From Paenibacillus_E violae (GTDB lineage Bacteria > Bacillota > Bacilli > Paenibacillales > NBRC-103111), in the NCBI RefSeq assembly GCF_032461945.1, contig NZ_JAWCUD010000007.1, positions 301,579 through 365,578 on the forward strand: a stretch of 64,000 nucleotides of DNA. Direction: 5' to 3'. A program made the translations under genes and the position numbers. Positions 51,384 through 60,483 of this stretch are shown piece by piece. The notes under the pieces are model-generated. The model worked only from the letters and a program-made list of their open reading frames with translations. It did no database searches and was not told where the DNA came from. The stretch's first letter is position 1. Each line of letters opens with the position of its first letter.

Positions 51384-51584
51384 GTTGCGGGAGATACGTT
51401 CAGTTGAGTCACATCATTTGGCACTACAGAGGCAGCGACAACCACAATATCGTCGTACACCTTTACAAGTCCACCACACACCATTTTGCTCGTCTGCCAT
51501 AACCATCACATACTCATTGAACAGAATAGCATTATAGAACTCAGCGTGGAATTACAGGAAGGTAACGACAATTTAGAACATAAG

Positions 51585-51619
51585 AAAAACCGTCAGGGAT
51601 TCTACATCCTCCTGACGGT
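51585..51619 (-). terminator. Terminator, minus strand
   Basis: ACCGTCAGG (51589-51597) pairs with CCTGACGGT (51611-51619). Read on the minus strand it is followed by TTTTT. It could end the tat/GMC operon, about 220 bases past tatA. Confidence 0.75.
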
Positions 51620-51841
51620 CCTTTAAGCGAACATCAACATATACAAGGGAACTAGAGTCCCTTATTTGGAGCAAAAAGAGCTGTTTCCTTTCTACGCGGA
51701 ACTACAGGCTCTTATTTGTCCCCCAGGCCTATTTTTCAGATGATATTGATAAAATAGAGGATCGTAGTTCCCCTACTTCATGAGAAATGTTCCATTTCAT
51801 CAAAATAAGGGACCATAGTTCCCTCCCTACGACGCACCATC
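51620..51841. repeat. GGGAACTA/TAGTTCCC elements before tatA
   Basis: This is the third large intergenic site with the palindromic element. GGGAACTA is at 51647-51654, TAGTTCCC at 51765-51772 and 51816-51823. Copies are followed or preceded by the companion motif GTCCCTTATTT / AAATAAGGGACC. Together with the rest of 51333-51841, no gene is seen here. Confidence 0.7.
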
Positions 51842-52039
51842 TCAAAAAGGCTTCTTCCCCTCATTTTCAATCAGATGCTCACGTTCGCCCTCATCCATAA
51901 TATTGCGCGTTGAATTGCGGAACTCCCGAAGCGTATCGCCAAATGCTCTTCCAAGCTGCGGCAATTTGGACGGGCCGAAGACAATTAAAGCAATGGCCAA
52001 AATCAAGATTAAACCTGATACACCAATATTGTTAAACAT
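51842..52039 (-). CDS. tatA: Twin-arginine translocase subunit TatA
   Basis: TatA forms the pore of the Tat export system. The 65-residue protein has one N-terminal membrane helix (GVSGLILILAIALIVFGPSK), the FGPSKLP hinge and an amphipathic helix LGRAFGDTLREFRNSTRNI. AAAGGAGGAAACAC precedes the ATG. It lies downstream of tatC in an operon with a Tat-type substrate. Confidence 0.92.
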   Translation of the reverse strand: MFNNIGVSGLILILAIALIVFGPSKLPQLGRAFGDTLREFRNSTRNIMDEGEREHLIENEGKKPF

Positions 52040-52094
52040 GTGTTTCCTCCTTTTATAAAAACTTTGCTATTTATCAGACTGGTTTGTTTCATCC

Positions 52095-52826
52095 TCAACT
52101 ATTGGTCGGACTGCTTTGCCTCATCGCTCTCCACTGCCAGTTGGAAGCCAACGCACTGATCTCAAACAGCAGCAGCAAGGGAACGGTAACCGACAGATGT
52201 GAAACCATATCTGGCGGCGAAATGCAGGAACCCGTAATCGTTAAAGCGATGTACGCGTATTTCCTGGACATTTTCAAGCGCTCCGGCGTCAAAAGTCCTA
52301 TTTTGGTCAGAAATAGAAGAATCACAGGCAGTTCAAACGCGATCGCCATCGGGAAGACGATTTGGAACAGAAACCCAAAATACCGGTCAATGCCATACGT
52401 TTCCACCGCACCAATCGTTTGATTCATTCGCATCATAAAGCGAACCATCATGGGGAAGACGACCCAGTAGCTGAACGCTACCCCGATGATGAAAAGCGCA
52501 AAAGCCACAGGGATGTAGGGAAGAGCGCTCTTAGACTCCGCTTCTGTCAGCCCTGGCCTGACGAATGCCCACAATTGGTAGAGCATCACCGGCACTGTAA
52601 ACAATAAAGCGAAGAGAAAAGCGCACTTCATATAAATCATCAGCCCATCTGTAAACGAGAACACATTCCACTTAATCTCACCGATCATAGGCTGCGTTTT
52701 CAAATACAGCAAGATGTCACTGGAAAGATACAGCCCTGCGCAGAGCATAACTAGAAACCAAGCAAGAACAATAATCAACCGCTTGCGAACCTCAGTGAGA
52801 TGCAAAATCAAATCTTCTTGCCCCAT
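52095..52826 (-). CDS. tatC: Twin-arginine translocase subunit TatC
   Basis: TatC recognises twin-arginine signal peptides. The 243-residue protein has six predicted membrane helices and the family's N-terminal HLTEVRKRLIIVLAWFLV (the ExRxR region), PGLTEAESKSALPYIP and FEIVFP-like middle (FGFLFQIVFPMAIAFELPVI). GGAGGGATCAG precedes the ATG at 52826. It follows the GMC gene by 39 bases. With tatA it forms a minimal, dedicated TatAC pair. Confidence 0.94.
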   Translation of the reverse strand: MGQEDLILHLTEVRKRLIIVLAWFLVMLCAGLYLSSDILLYLKTQPMIGEIKWNVFSFTDGLMIYMKCAFLFALLFTVPVMLYQLWAFVRPGLTEAESKSALPYIPVAFALFIIGVAFSYWVVFPMMVRFMMRMNQTIGAVETYGIDRYFGFLFQIVFPMAIAFELPVILLFLTKIGLLTPERLKMSRKYAYIALTITGSCISPPDMVSHLSVTVPLLLLFEISALASNWQWRAMRQSSPTNS

Positions 52827-52865
52827 CTGATCCCTCCGATCTATAGGGTCCTATCGGCAGCATGT

Positions 52866-54587
52866 TTAAACGACCATTCCGCCTTGTTTCAAATATTTCG
52901 CGATCCCTTCAACGGCTCTATACGCAAGGGCCCCAACGGTACCTGTCGGGTTATACCCGCTGTTATGAGCGAATGCCGATGCTCCGACAACGAATACATT
53001 TTCTGCATCCCACATTTGCAAATAGGAATTAACAGCTGAAGTTGAAGGATCCGAGCCCATGATCACACCGCCTGTGTTATGCGTGGACTGGTAAGGCACG
53101 ATATTATAAGGCCCGAGCTGATCCGATGAACCAATGCTCGTTGGATTCATTTCCTTCATAATTTCAGCGGCTTTACCGCTCACGAATTTGATCATCTGCC
53201 GATCCTGTTCTTCAAAATCAAACGTAATTCGCGGCAGCGGGAGCCCATAGGCATCTTTATAAGTAGGATCGAGATCTACATAGTGATGCTTCCAAGGCAA
53301 ACTTGATCCTTGCGGGGATACAGCCAAAACACTGTTCGCATATTTGAGCGATTTCTGTTTAAAATCTTTCCCCCAAGCAGGCGTGCCTTTCGGAACGGAG
53401 TTGGTAGCAATTGGCCGTTGTCCGGTTTGCGATATTCGAATACCGGCTCCATGAAGGAAATTAAGACTACTGTGGTCAAAATTATCTCCATTAAAGTCCG
53501 GAATCTCCATCCCAAGCGACCCTGCACCGGCAAATAGATTAAATTCTTTGTCATCAAAAAATCCGGTTGCCGAACCGCCGTTCGTTTGGTAGCAATAATT
53601 TTTACCGATTACTCCTTTACCGGAGGCTGGATCATATGGTTTACCCAATTTGGACGTCAGCAGGAGCTTAATGTTGTTGAACACATAGCTGGCCATGATC
53701 ACCACATCAGCAGGCTGCTCGAACTGTTCTCCTGTAACCGTGTTGACGTACACAACGCCGCTAGCTTTTTTGCCGTCATTTAACACTTGAATCACATTCG
53801 AGTAAGAGCGCAATTCAAAGTTACCCGACTTCAGAGCAACAGGCAGCACTGTGACTACAGCATCCGCTTTGGCTCCATACTCACAGCCGAAACGCTCGCA
53901 ATATCCGCAATACTGGCATGCTGCTCTGGTGATCCCGTCCGGATTCGTATATTGTTCAGACAGATTCGCAGACGGCATCATATAGGGGTGATAACCCAAT
54001 TTTTTCGTCGCATCCTCGAACAATTTCAGAATCGGCGTTTTCACCATGGCCTTGGTTGGAAAAGGATTCGAACGCTTGCCCACCATCGGATTCTGATCCG
54101 GGTCCCCGGAGATGCCAGCCAGCTTTTCAAATTTATCGAAATAAGGTTCTAATTGGTCATATGTAATGCCCCAGTCCTGGATGGTCATTCCCTCTGGTAT
54201 TTTCTGCTTCCCGTACCTCTCGACCGTTTTGCTATAGATTTCAAAATCGTACGGAAGAAACCGGTACGTTTGTCCATTCCAGTGAATGCTCGACCCGCCA
54301 AGCCCTTCACCCAGCAAAAAGGAGCCATATTCTCGCATAGGGACTGCCGCTACTTTATCCGTATTACGGAACGTCACCGTTTCTTTGGATAGATCCTGCA
54401 TCAGATCGTATCTGGAGGCGTATCGCAGCTCGTCATGTACCATGTAGTAATCCTTGGTGTCTCTTGGCTTTCCGCGCTCCAAACCAACCACCTTGACTCC
54501 TTGCTTGGACAGCTCGGCAGCAATGATGCCCCCGACCCATCCCATTCCAACAATAACTACCGGAACTTTTGGCATTTTAGTAGCCAT
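52866..54587 (-). CDS. GMC-family flavin oxidoreductase (gluconate 2-dehydrogenase large-subunit-like)
   Basis: This 573-residue FAD enzyme has the N-terminal dinucleotide fold VVIVGMGWVGGIIAAELSKQ. It also has GEGLGGSSIHWNGQTYRFLP, a four-Cys-like segment CQYCGYCERFGC, and the C-terminal THNTGGVIMGSDPSTSAVNS with NVFVVGASAFAHNSGYNPTG, including the catalytic His/Asn. It lacks its own signal peptide, so it is probably carried out by the Tat-signal partner encoded upstream. It oxidises a sugar or alcohol and passes electrons on. The substrate is unknown. Confidence 0.9.
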   Translation of the reverse strand: MATKMPKVPVVIVGMGWVGGIIAAELSKQGVKVVGLERGKPRDTKDYYMVHDELRYASRYDLMQDLSKETVTFRNTDKVAAVPMREYGSFLLGEGLGGSSIHWNGQTYRFLPYDFEIYSKTVERYGKQKIPEGMTIQDWGITYDQLEPYFDKFEKLAGISGDPDQNPMVGKRSNPFPTKAMVKTPILKLFEDATKKLGYHPYMMPSANLSEQYTNPDGITRAACQYCGYCERFGCEYGAKADAVVTVLPVALKSGNFELRSYSNVIQVLNDGKKASGVVYVNTVTGEQFEQPADVVIMASYVFNNIKLLLTSKLGKPYDPASGKGVIGKNYCYQTNGGSATGFFDDKEFNLFAGAGSLGMEIPDFNGDNFDHSSLNFLHGAGIRISQTGQRPIATNSVPKGTPAWGKDFKQKSLKYANSVLAVSPQGSSLPWKHHYVDLDPTYKDAYGLPLPRITFDFEEQDRQMIKFVSGKAAEIMKEMNPTSIGSSDQLGPYNIVPYQSTHNTGGVIMGSDPSTSAVNSYLQMWDAENVFVVGASAFAHNSGYNPTGTVGALAYRAVEGIAKYLKQGGMVV

Positions 54588-54621
54588 GTGCTTTATTCCC
54601 TTCCCTCATTGGATTTCACAC

Positions 54622-55401
54622 TTAATGAACAAAATGATCATGCAAGCTCCGCGGTTCCATAACAGCGAATTGATCCTTGTCCATGATATTGGTATAGCTC
54701 ATTTGGTTGCCTGGATATTTCCGCATCTTCCAACCCTGCATATCCTTATTCCCCCCATATAGCGGGTCTGAATACACGCCCTCCATCACGAGCACACGGA
54801 ATTGGTTGAAAAAGGTTTTACCCGTTACGCCATTTACCACATTAATTTCGCCTTTTTCCATCGAAGTCAGGATCGCATCCTGTTCCTCAGGAGCCAGCTC
54901 CACGAAGGATTTGGTATATTTCGACTTGCTCGTTTCCTCCATGCTCTGCAGGCCCATCGTAATCAACTCGTGGCGTTGAATACTTAAGTAGTCGCCTTGC
55001 GTTGCTTCCCCTTTAACAAAGGGACCCGTCCGATACGTGCGGGCATTCACTCCCCATGGGCTTGCCAACTGATGATCGATGTAAAAGGCAACCCCTAACT
55101 CCGTCGCCCCCGGACCACTTTCATCTTTGGGGAAAATGCGTTCAGCCGCAGCTTCCGTTATTTGCAGCTGAGCCTGATTGAAAAACATAGGCGCTCTATT
55201 GTAGTCCATTCCGGCTTGAGCTTGCGGGGATGCCGATGGAGATGGCGAAGGGGTTGGCGTCGTGGACTTTTTGGTAAATCCACCGGAAATCGCACTGCCA
55301 ATCACTCCTCCGACCACCACTCCACCAATGGCGGTGCCGGTATATTTCAGGAAACTGCGTCGCGACTGGTCAGGAGAATTTTCCACATTTTTCTCAGCCA
55401 T
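54622..55401 (-). CDS. Gluconate 2-dehydrogenase subunit 3 family protein with Tat signal
   Basis: The N-terminus carries a clear Tat signal (SRRSFLKYTGTAIGGVVVGG), then a Ser/Pro/Thr linker (TPTPSPSPSASPQ) and a subunit-3 domain. The domain includes LQITEAAAERIFPKDESGPG, ELGVAFYIDHQLASPWG, DAILTSMEKGEINV and FFNQFRVLVMEGVYSDPLYG. I chose ATG at 55401 behind AAGGAGGCAATCAA; a start at 55461 has no site. 259 residues. The partner flavoprotein is the next gene; the pair likely crosses the membrane together through TatAC. Confidence 0.92.
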   Translation of the reverse strand: MAEKNVENSPDQSRRSFLKYTGTAIGGVVVGGVIGSAISGGFTKKSTTPTPSPSPSASPQAQAGMDYNRAPMFFNQAQLQITEAAAERIFPKDESGPGATELGVAFYIDHQLASPWGVNARTYRTGPFVKGEATQGDYLSIQRHELITMGLQSMEETSKSKYTKSFVELAPEEQDAILTSMEKGEINVVNGVTGKTFFNQFRVLVMEGVYSDPLYGGNKDMQGWKMRKYPGNQMSYTNIMDKDQFAVMEPRSLHDHFVH

Positions 55402-55602
55402 TTGATTGCCTCCTTGGAATTTTATGAACAATAGGTTAGTTATGGTAGTTATGGATATCATGAGCTCAGATCCGTTATCTTATTCATTTTTGAATGAAAA
55501 ATTGGCAATTCGGGAATTGTAAATTTACAGTCATTATGCAGATTTTGCATGCAACAAGTGGCTGTCTTGCACTTGAACCTATGTATATGAGGAGAAGTTC
55601 AC

Positions 55603-55989
55603 ATGAAGAAAACGTTATTAGTCCTCTCTCTACTGCTCGCCAGTTCTTTAGCTGCTTGCGGTAAGAGCGAAACAAAACCAAGCCCTGCCGCCTCTGCAAG
55701 CCCATCTGTGTCAGCTAGCCCATCTGTGTCAGCTAGCCCGTCCGCGAGCACAGGGACTACAACGAAGGTTGAAGCATCCGCTGTGTTCAAAGCCAACTGT
55801 GTTAGCTGCCATGGCGTCAACTTGGAAGGTGCCGTAGGACCTAATCTTCAAAAAGTAGGCAGCAAACTGTCTAAGGATCAAGTTGCTTCCACAGTAACAA
55901 ACGGGAAAGGCGCAATGCCTAGCTTCAAAGGCAAGTTATCTGATGATGAAATTTCATCTCTCGCTACTTGGCTTGCCGACAAGAAATAA
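55603..55989 (+). CDS. Lipoprotein c-type cytochrome
   Basis: This 128-residue protein has a lipoprotein signal (LLLASSLAACG), a Ser/Pro/Ala linker and one heme site CVSCHG, with a distal Met in GAMPSFKGKLSDDE. It resembles the small c-550/c-551 cytochromes of Bacillus. It is anchored outside the membrane. AGGAGAAGTTCAC precedes the ATG. It is divergent from the subunit-3/GMC genes and is the likely electron acceptor of that enzyme. An 18-base tandem duplication in the linker (55699-55734) encodes SPSVSA twice. Confidence 0.92.
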   Translation: MKKTLLVLSLLLASSLAACGKSETKPSPAASASPSVSASPSVSASPSASTGTTTKVEASAVFKANCVSCHGVNLEGAVGPNLQKVGSKLSKDQVASTVTNGKGAMPSFKGKLSDDEISSLATWLADKK

Positions 55990-55995
55990 ACACAA

Positions 55996-56028
55996 AAAAT
56001 CCCGCCTCATTATGAGTGCGGGATTTTA
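55996..56028. terminator. Bidirectional terminator
   Basis: AAAATCCCGC pairs with GCGGGATTTT between the convergent cytochrome and adenine-deaminase genes. Confidence 0.9.
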
Positions 56029-56030
56029 TA

Positions 56031-57743
56031 TTAAGTAGAGACGATTAATGGGACAACTTTACCGCTGTTCACGTCGATTAGACCATGGTCGGTAATCTTC
56101 AAAGCAGGACTTACAGGTAGAGAATGCGTGCTGATCGACATAATAGGATTATAATGACAGTAGCCTAACGATTCCATCGCTTTACGCAGCTGTTCTACTT
56201 CCTTAGCTACTTGCTCAAGTGGGGCTTCCGTTAAAATACCGCCGACAGGCAGCTTAAGAGAAGCGATGACCTTACCGTCTTCTACGACGCTAAAGCCCCC
56301 CTGGTTGTGAATCACTTCATTCGCCGCGATGATCATATCCTGAGGATTGTGACCGACAACAAGTAAGTTATGATTGTCGTGGGAGTACGTCGTCGCCACA
56401 GCTCCTCGTTTAATCGTATCGCCGCCAATTAAACCATAAGCGCGATTTCCGTTTTTACCATAGCGTTCAAAAGTAGCAATAAGTCCTTTACCGCTATCCT
56501 GCCACATGAGTTCACCAGAACTAACTTGAACCTCAGTATGATGCTCCTCTGTAAAGGTAGATCCGTTTTTCACCATCATGACACGGCAGTCATAAGAACC
56601 GTCTTCTACGTCTACGTTGACTGAGAAATCCGCTTCTGCTAACGGCGACATCTGGACGCTTCGATAATAATGCGGCGGAAAAGCAGGTGCGTTCGTAACT
56701 GACGTATAAGCCTCTCGAACATCATAAACCTTGCGTCCGTGCTTGAACACTTGGTCAATTGTCAGAAGCTCCAGATCAGAAATCAACTGAAAATCGCCGA
56801 CTTTGCCCGGTGCAATAACACCGCGATCATACATCCGCATTCTTTTAGCTGGAGAAAGGGTACTGGCATAAATCGCATGCTCAGGCTTCATGCCCATCTC
56901 GATCGCTTTACGCACAATGTGATTCAAGTGACCGCGCCGCTCGAAGGAGTCCGCCATGACATCGTCGGTAACAAAGCAAAAGTGCTCCGACACTTCATGC
57001 TCGATCAAATAATCCATCACTTCAGGTGTCATTGATTTCTCTTGAATTTCAATGAACATGCCCGCAGCGATCCTGGCTTCCATCCCCTCAATCGTCTGAT
57101 GCGTGTGATCGGAATCGACTCCGCTGTATATCATCTTATGCAAGTCCAAATCCAGCAGTTTCGGCACATGCCCCTCAATAATAAGGTGAGGATAGTGTTT
57201 GCGAATATGATTGATAATCTGATTTGTTTTACAGTCCGGATCGGTTATGACATCCACGAAATTCATAATTTCACCTAAGCAGATAATCCGCTCCGTCCGC
57301 AGCAGTTCATCCATATCCTCGATTTCAATCGAACCGCCGGACGTTTCCATCGATGTGGCAGGAACCGAACTTGGAAGGGCATAGAACATGTCCGCTACAC
57401 AATTCTGGCTCGCTTTGATGAATTCTTTGACCCCGTCAAGTCCGAAAACATTAGCAATTTCATGCGGCTCCGGAACAATCGTCGTCACACCGTTGCGAAT
57501 AAGGCCGTAGGAGAACGTCTCCGGTGTAACCATTGTGCTTTCGATGTGCAGATGGATGTCGATGAGCCCTGGAATCATGTAGCGCCCTTGCCCGTCCAGA
57601 CGTTCGGCAGCAGCAAAGCTTTCCGTACCTTTATTACCGATATATAGAAACTTGCCATTCAGAATGGCTGCATTACCTTCAATGAATGTTTTAAAATAGC
57701 TATTATAAATCTTTACATTTTCGATCAGTAAATCAACCTGCAT
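56031..57743 (-). CDS. ade: Adenine deaminase
   Basis: The enzyme deaminates adenine to hypoxanthine. The amidohydrolase signature is present: GLIDIHLHIESTMVTPETFS (metal-binding histidines), VPEPHEIANVFGLDG, IIEGHVPKL, SGVDSDHTH and FVTDDVMADSFERRGHLNHI. The C-terminal domain (GRKVYDVREAYTSV onward) is complete. 570 residues is normal for Ade. GGAGGTAAAGGCAT precedes the ATG. It ends a six-gene operon with a nucleoside hydrolase and an ABC transporter. Confidence 0.92.
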   Translation of the reverse strand: MQVDLLIENVKIYNSYFKTFIEGNAAILNGKFLYIGNKGTESFAAAERLDGQGRYMIPGLIDIHLHIESTMVTPETFSYGLIRNGVTTIVPEPHEIANVFGLDGVKEFIKASQNCVADMFYALPSSVPATSMETSGGSIEIEDMDELLRTERIICLGEIMNFVDVITDPDCKTNQIINHIRKHYPHLIIEGHVPKLLDLDLHKMIYSGVDSDHTHQTIEGMEARIAAGMFIEIQEKSMTPEVMDYLIEHEVSEHFCFVTDDVMADSFERRGHLNHIVRKAIEMGMKPEHAIYASTLSPAKRMRMYDRGVIAPGKVGDFQLISDLELLTIDQVFKHGRKVYDVREAYTSVTNAPAFPPHYYRSVQMSPLAEADFSVNVDVEDGSYDCRVMMVKNGSTFTEEHHTEVQVSSGELMWQDSGKGLIATFERYGKNGNRAYGLIGGDTIKRGAVATTYSHDNHNLLVVGHNPQDMIIAANEVIHNQGGFSVVEDGKVIASLKLPVGGILTEAPLEQVAKEVEQLRKAMESLGYCHYNPIMSISTHSLPVSPALKITDHGLIDVNSGKVVPLIVST

Positions 57744-57764
57744 ATGCCTTTACCTCCAAGTACA

Positions 57765-58826
57765 CTACTCTACTAGAACCAATTTCTCGCTTGGAAAATG
57801 AAGCCGAACCTCTTGACCGCTCGGATACGGGAATTCCATTTCTTTATTGACCGTAATGTCTCCGAGCATCGTCTGAACGACGTATTGATAGCTTCTACCT
57901 AAGAAGGTGCTCACTTTCACACGTCCTGTCACTACATTGGGACCTTCCTCGATCTCTCCCGGCATACCTAGAAGGACATCATCTGGACGAATAGCGCCTT
58001 GCATCCCGACCTGCTCTCCCTTACTGGCATGTTTGGTTACAGTGAACATATGATCTTTCACTTTCAGAGCAATCACTTCATTTTCATCATATCTGGTGTC
58101 AAAGGTGATAAAATTCGTGAAACCAATAAAACGAGCTACGAACTCCGTTTTGGGATATTTGAAAATAGTTGCCGGAGCGCCCAGCTGCTCAATAATGCCT
58201 TTATTCATAATGGCCACCTGATCTGAAATAGAGAAGCACTCTTCCTGATCATGGGATACATAGACGGTAGTAATACCAAGCTCCTGTTGAATACGGCGAA
58301 TCTCCACACGCATATTGATGCGCAGATTAGCGTCCAGATTGCTTAGGGGCTCGTCGAAAAGCAGCAGCTCAGGTTCGATGACTAACGCCCGGGCAATGGC
58401 CACCCGCTGTCTTTGACCGCCTGAAAGTTCTTTCGGATAACGCTTCTCGAAGCCGGACAAGCTGACCGTTTCCAGAATTTTGCGAACACGCCGATCAAGC
58501 TCCGCTCCGCTTACCTTCCGAAGACGAAGACCGAAGGCCACATTATCGTAAATGGACAAGTGAGGGAACAGCGCATAACTCTGGAAAACGAAGCCGAAGT
58601 TACGCTTGCTGACGGGAATGCGCGTATAGTCCTTCCCATTTAAAGCGAATTTGCCTGATTTAGCTTCCAGAAAGCCGGCGATAAGCCGCAAGGTCGTCGT
58701 TTTCCCGCATCCGCTTGGACCGAGAAGCGATATTAAATTTCCTTTTTCTACACTTAAATTGAAGTCCTTCAAAATATATTGCTGGTCGTAGGCAACCGAA
58801 ATATTTTCCAAAGTAAGCAATGCCAT
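57765..58826 (-). CDS. ABC transporter ATP-binding protein, PotA-like
   Basis: This 353-residue ATPase energises import. It has Walker A GPSGCGKTTTLR, Q-loop FGFVFQSYALFPHLS, signature LSGGQRQRVAIARAL, Walker B LLLFDEPLSNLD, and a TOBE domain in the last ~110 residues (QGAIRPDDVLLGMPG). GGAGGCTTTCATCC precedes the ATG. It belongs to the spermidine/putrescine/iron branch of CUT-like importers. With permeases 58842 and 59635 and binding protein 61492 it makes a complete importer; the cargo is probably a nucleoside or purine given the operon's enzymes. Confidence 0.93.
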   Translation of the reverse strand: MALLTLENISVAYDQQYILKDFNLSVEKGNLISLLGPSGCGKTTTLRLIAGFLEAKSGKFALNGKDYTRIPVSKRNFGFVFQSYALFPHLSIYDNVAFGLRLRKVSGAELDRRVRKILETVSLSGFEKRYPKELSGGQRQRVAIARALVIEPELLLFDEPLSNLDANLRINMRVEIRRIQQELGITTVYVSHDQEECFSISDQVAIMNKGIIEQLGAPATIFKYPKTEFVARFIGFTNFITFDTRYDENEVIALKVKDHMFTVTKHASKGEQVGMQGAIRPDDVLLGMPGEIEEGPNVVTGRVKVSTFLGRSYQYVVQTMLGDITVNKEMEFPYPSGQEVRLHFPSEKLVLVE

Positions 58827-58841
58827 GGATGAAAGCCTCCG

Positions 58842-59630
58842 TTATCGTTTGGTGAAGTAGGATAAACCCATCAACCGTTCAATGATGAACATAAGTACCG
58901 CAGTTAAAATCATTAGTAAAACAGAAATAGCAGCAATCGTAGGGTCAAAATGGTTCTCCACGTACGTCAGCATCTGAATAGGCAGCGTGCTGATGCCAGG
59001 ACCCGTCATAAAGACCGAGATGTCGACATTATTAAAAGATTCCAAAAACGCGATCAGAACAGCTGCAATAATACCTGATTTAATGTTAGGCAATACCACT
59101 TTAAAGAAAGTTTTCAGCCGTCCGGCGCCAAGACTTAAAGCAGCTTCCTCTACCGCGAAATCGAAGTTCGATAAGCTTGATGCAACGACGCGGATAATGA
59201 AAGGAAGCATGATCACCGTATGCCCAATCAGCAGAGCTGCATAGATCGGAAGGTTATACGTGACGATAAGATACCTCAGCATCGTAAAACCAAGGACGAT
59301 ACCGGGAATCAGTACAGGGGAAATAAAAACGGCATTCAGCGCCTCTTTCCCTTTAAACATAAACCGGCTCAACGCGTACGCCGCTGGAATTCCAAGCAGC
59401 AAAGCAAACAAATTACCGATCAGAGATACAATAATAGAGGTGCCCGCGGTCGTCATGAACATCTTAACTTCCCAAATGTTGCGGTACCATTTCAACGAAA
59501 ATCCTGTCGGTGGGAATTTCAGTACACTCCCTGGCTCAAATGAAGCAAATGCTATAATAACGAGCGGCCCGAGCAAGAAAATATAGACAAGAAGGGTGAA
59601 AAACGCCAGCCCTCGATTCTTTTCCCGCAT
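58842..59630 (-). CDS. ABC transporter permease, PotC-like
   Basis: A 262-residue inner-membrane permease with six predicted helices and the EAA loop AALSLGAGRLKTFFKVVLPN. The start reads MREKNRGLAFFTLLVYIFLL, and AAGGGGTAGAAGT precedes the ATG. It is separated from the partner permease by only four bases. It forms the channel with the product of 59635. Confidence 0.92.
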   Translation of the reverse strand: MREKNRGLAFFTLLVYIFLLGPLVIIAFASFEPGSVLKFPPTGFSLKWYRNIWEVKMFMTTAGTSIIVSLIGNLFALLLGIPAAYALSRFMFKGKEALNAVFISPVLIPGIVLGFTMLRYLIVTYNLPIYAALLIGHTVIMLPFIIRVVASSLSNFDFAVEEAALSLGAGRLKTFFKVVLPNIKSGIIAAVLIAFLESFNNVDISVFMTGPGISTLPIQMLTYVENHFDPTIAAISVLLMILTAVLMFIIERLMGLSYFTKR

Positions 59631-59634
59631 ACTT

Positions 59635-60456
59635 CTACCCCTTCGGATTTAATTTAGTCGCCAGTTTATTCATAAGCGCGATGACGACGAAGGTGATCAC
59701 GATCATAATCACGGCTATGACGGAGGCTAGATGCCAGTCGTTAAGCGTAATCGCATTCTGATAAAGGAAAGTGGAGATAACCCGCTGTTTGCCACCGAGC
59801 AAAGCAGGCGTTGTATATGCCGTCAAACTGCCGACAAAAACAAGAATACTTCCTATGATTAATCCGGGAACGCTGAGTGGGACAATGACCTTCACGAAGG
59901 CTTTAAATCGGTTAGCTCCCAAGCTCTCCGCTGCTTTGATCAGATCCGGATCTATATTCTCAAGAACACCGACCAACGTAATAAGGATGAGCGGTAAAAA
60001 CAAATGGATGAGACCGATCATCATGGCCGCCGGCGTGTACAAAATATCCAGTGGTTCCTTAATGAGACCGATCGCGATAAGGGCGTTGTTGAGTAAACCT
60101 TTTTTACCTAAAATAATCATCCAGCTGAACGACCTAACGACAGAGCTTGTCAGCAGTGGAAAAATGGCCAGTGCAAGCAAAATTGCCTTCTGTCTCGGTC
60201 CTTGTTTGGATATAAAGTAGGCTACCGGGAACCCCAGGATGATACAGAGAATCGTGGTTACCAAGCTGACACGCAGCGTCGTCCACACAATTTTGAGAAA
60301 GTAGGGGTCTTTGAAAAAATTTAAATACCCTGCAAAGGTAAATGTTCCTTTATCGAAAAAGGTCGAACCTATCGTAAGAAGGATCGGAACTACCATGAAA
60401 ACCGTCAGGAATAATACGCCTGGCAGCAATAGTAATAATAAGTACGTTTTTTTCAT
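59635..60456 (-). CDS. ABC transporter permease, PotB-like
   Basis: A 273-residue permease with six predicted helices (start YLLLLLLPGVLFLTVFMVVP) and the EAA loop AAESLGANRFKAFVKVIVPL. AGGAGTATAGCTGC precedes the ATG. It follows the nucleoside hydrolase gene by 27 bases and precedes the PotC-like gene. Confidence 0.92.
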   Translation of the reverse strand: MKKTYLLLLLLPGVLFLTVFMVVPILLTIGSTFFDKGTFTFAGYLNFFKDPYFLKIVWTTLRVSLVTTILCIILGFPVAYFISKQGPRQKAILLALAIFPLLTSSVVRSFSWMIILGKKGLLNNALIAIGLIKEPLDILYTPAAMMIGLIHLFLPLILITLVGVLENIDPDLIKAAESLGANRFKAFVKVIVPLSVPGLIIGSILVFVGSLTAYTTPALLGGKQRVISTFLYQNAITLNDWHLASVIAVIMIVITFVVIALMNKLATKLNPKG

Positions 60457-60483
60457 GCAGCTATACTCCTGTTCCTTGGTTCG

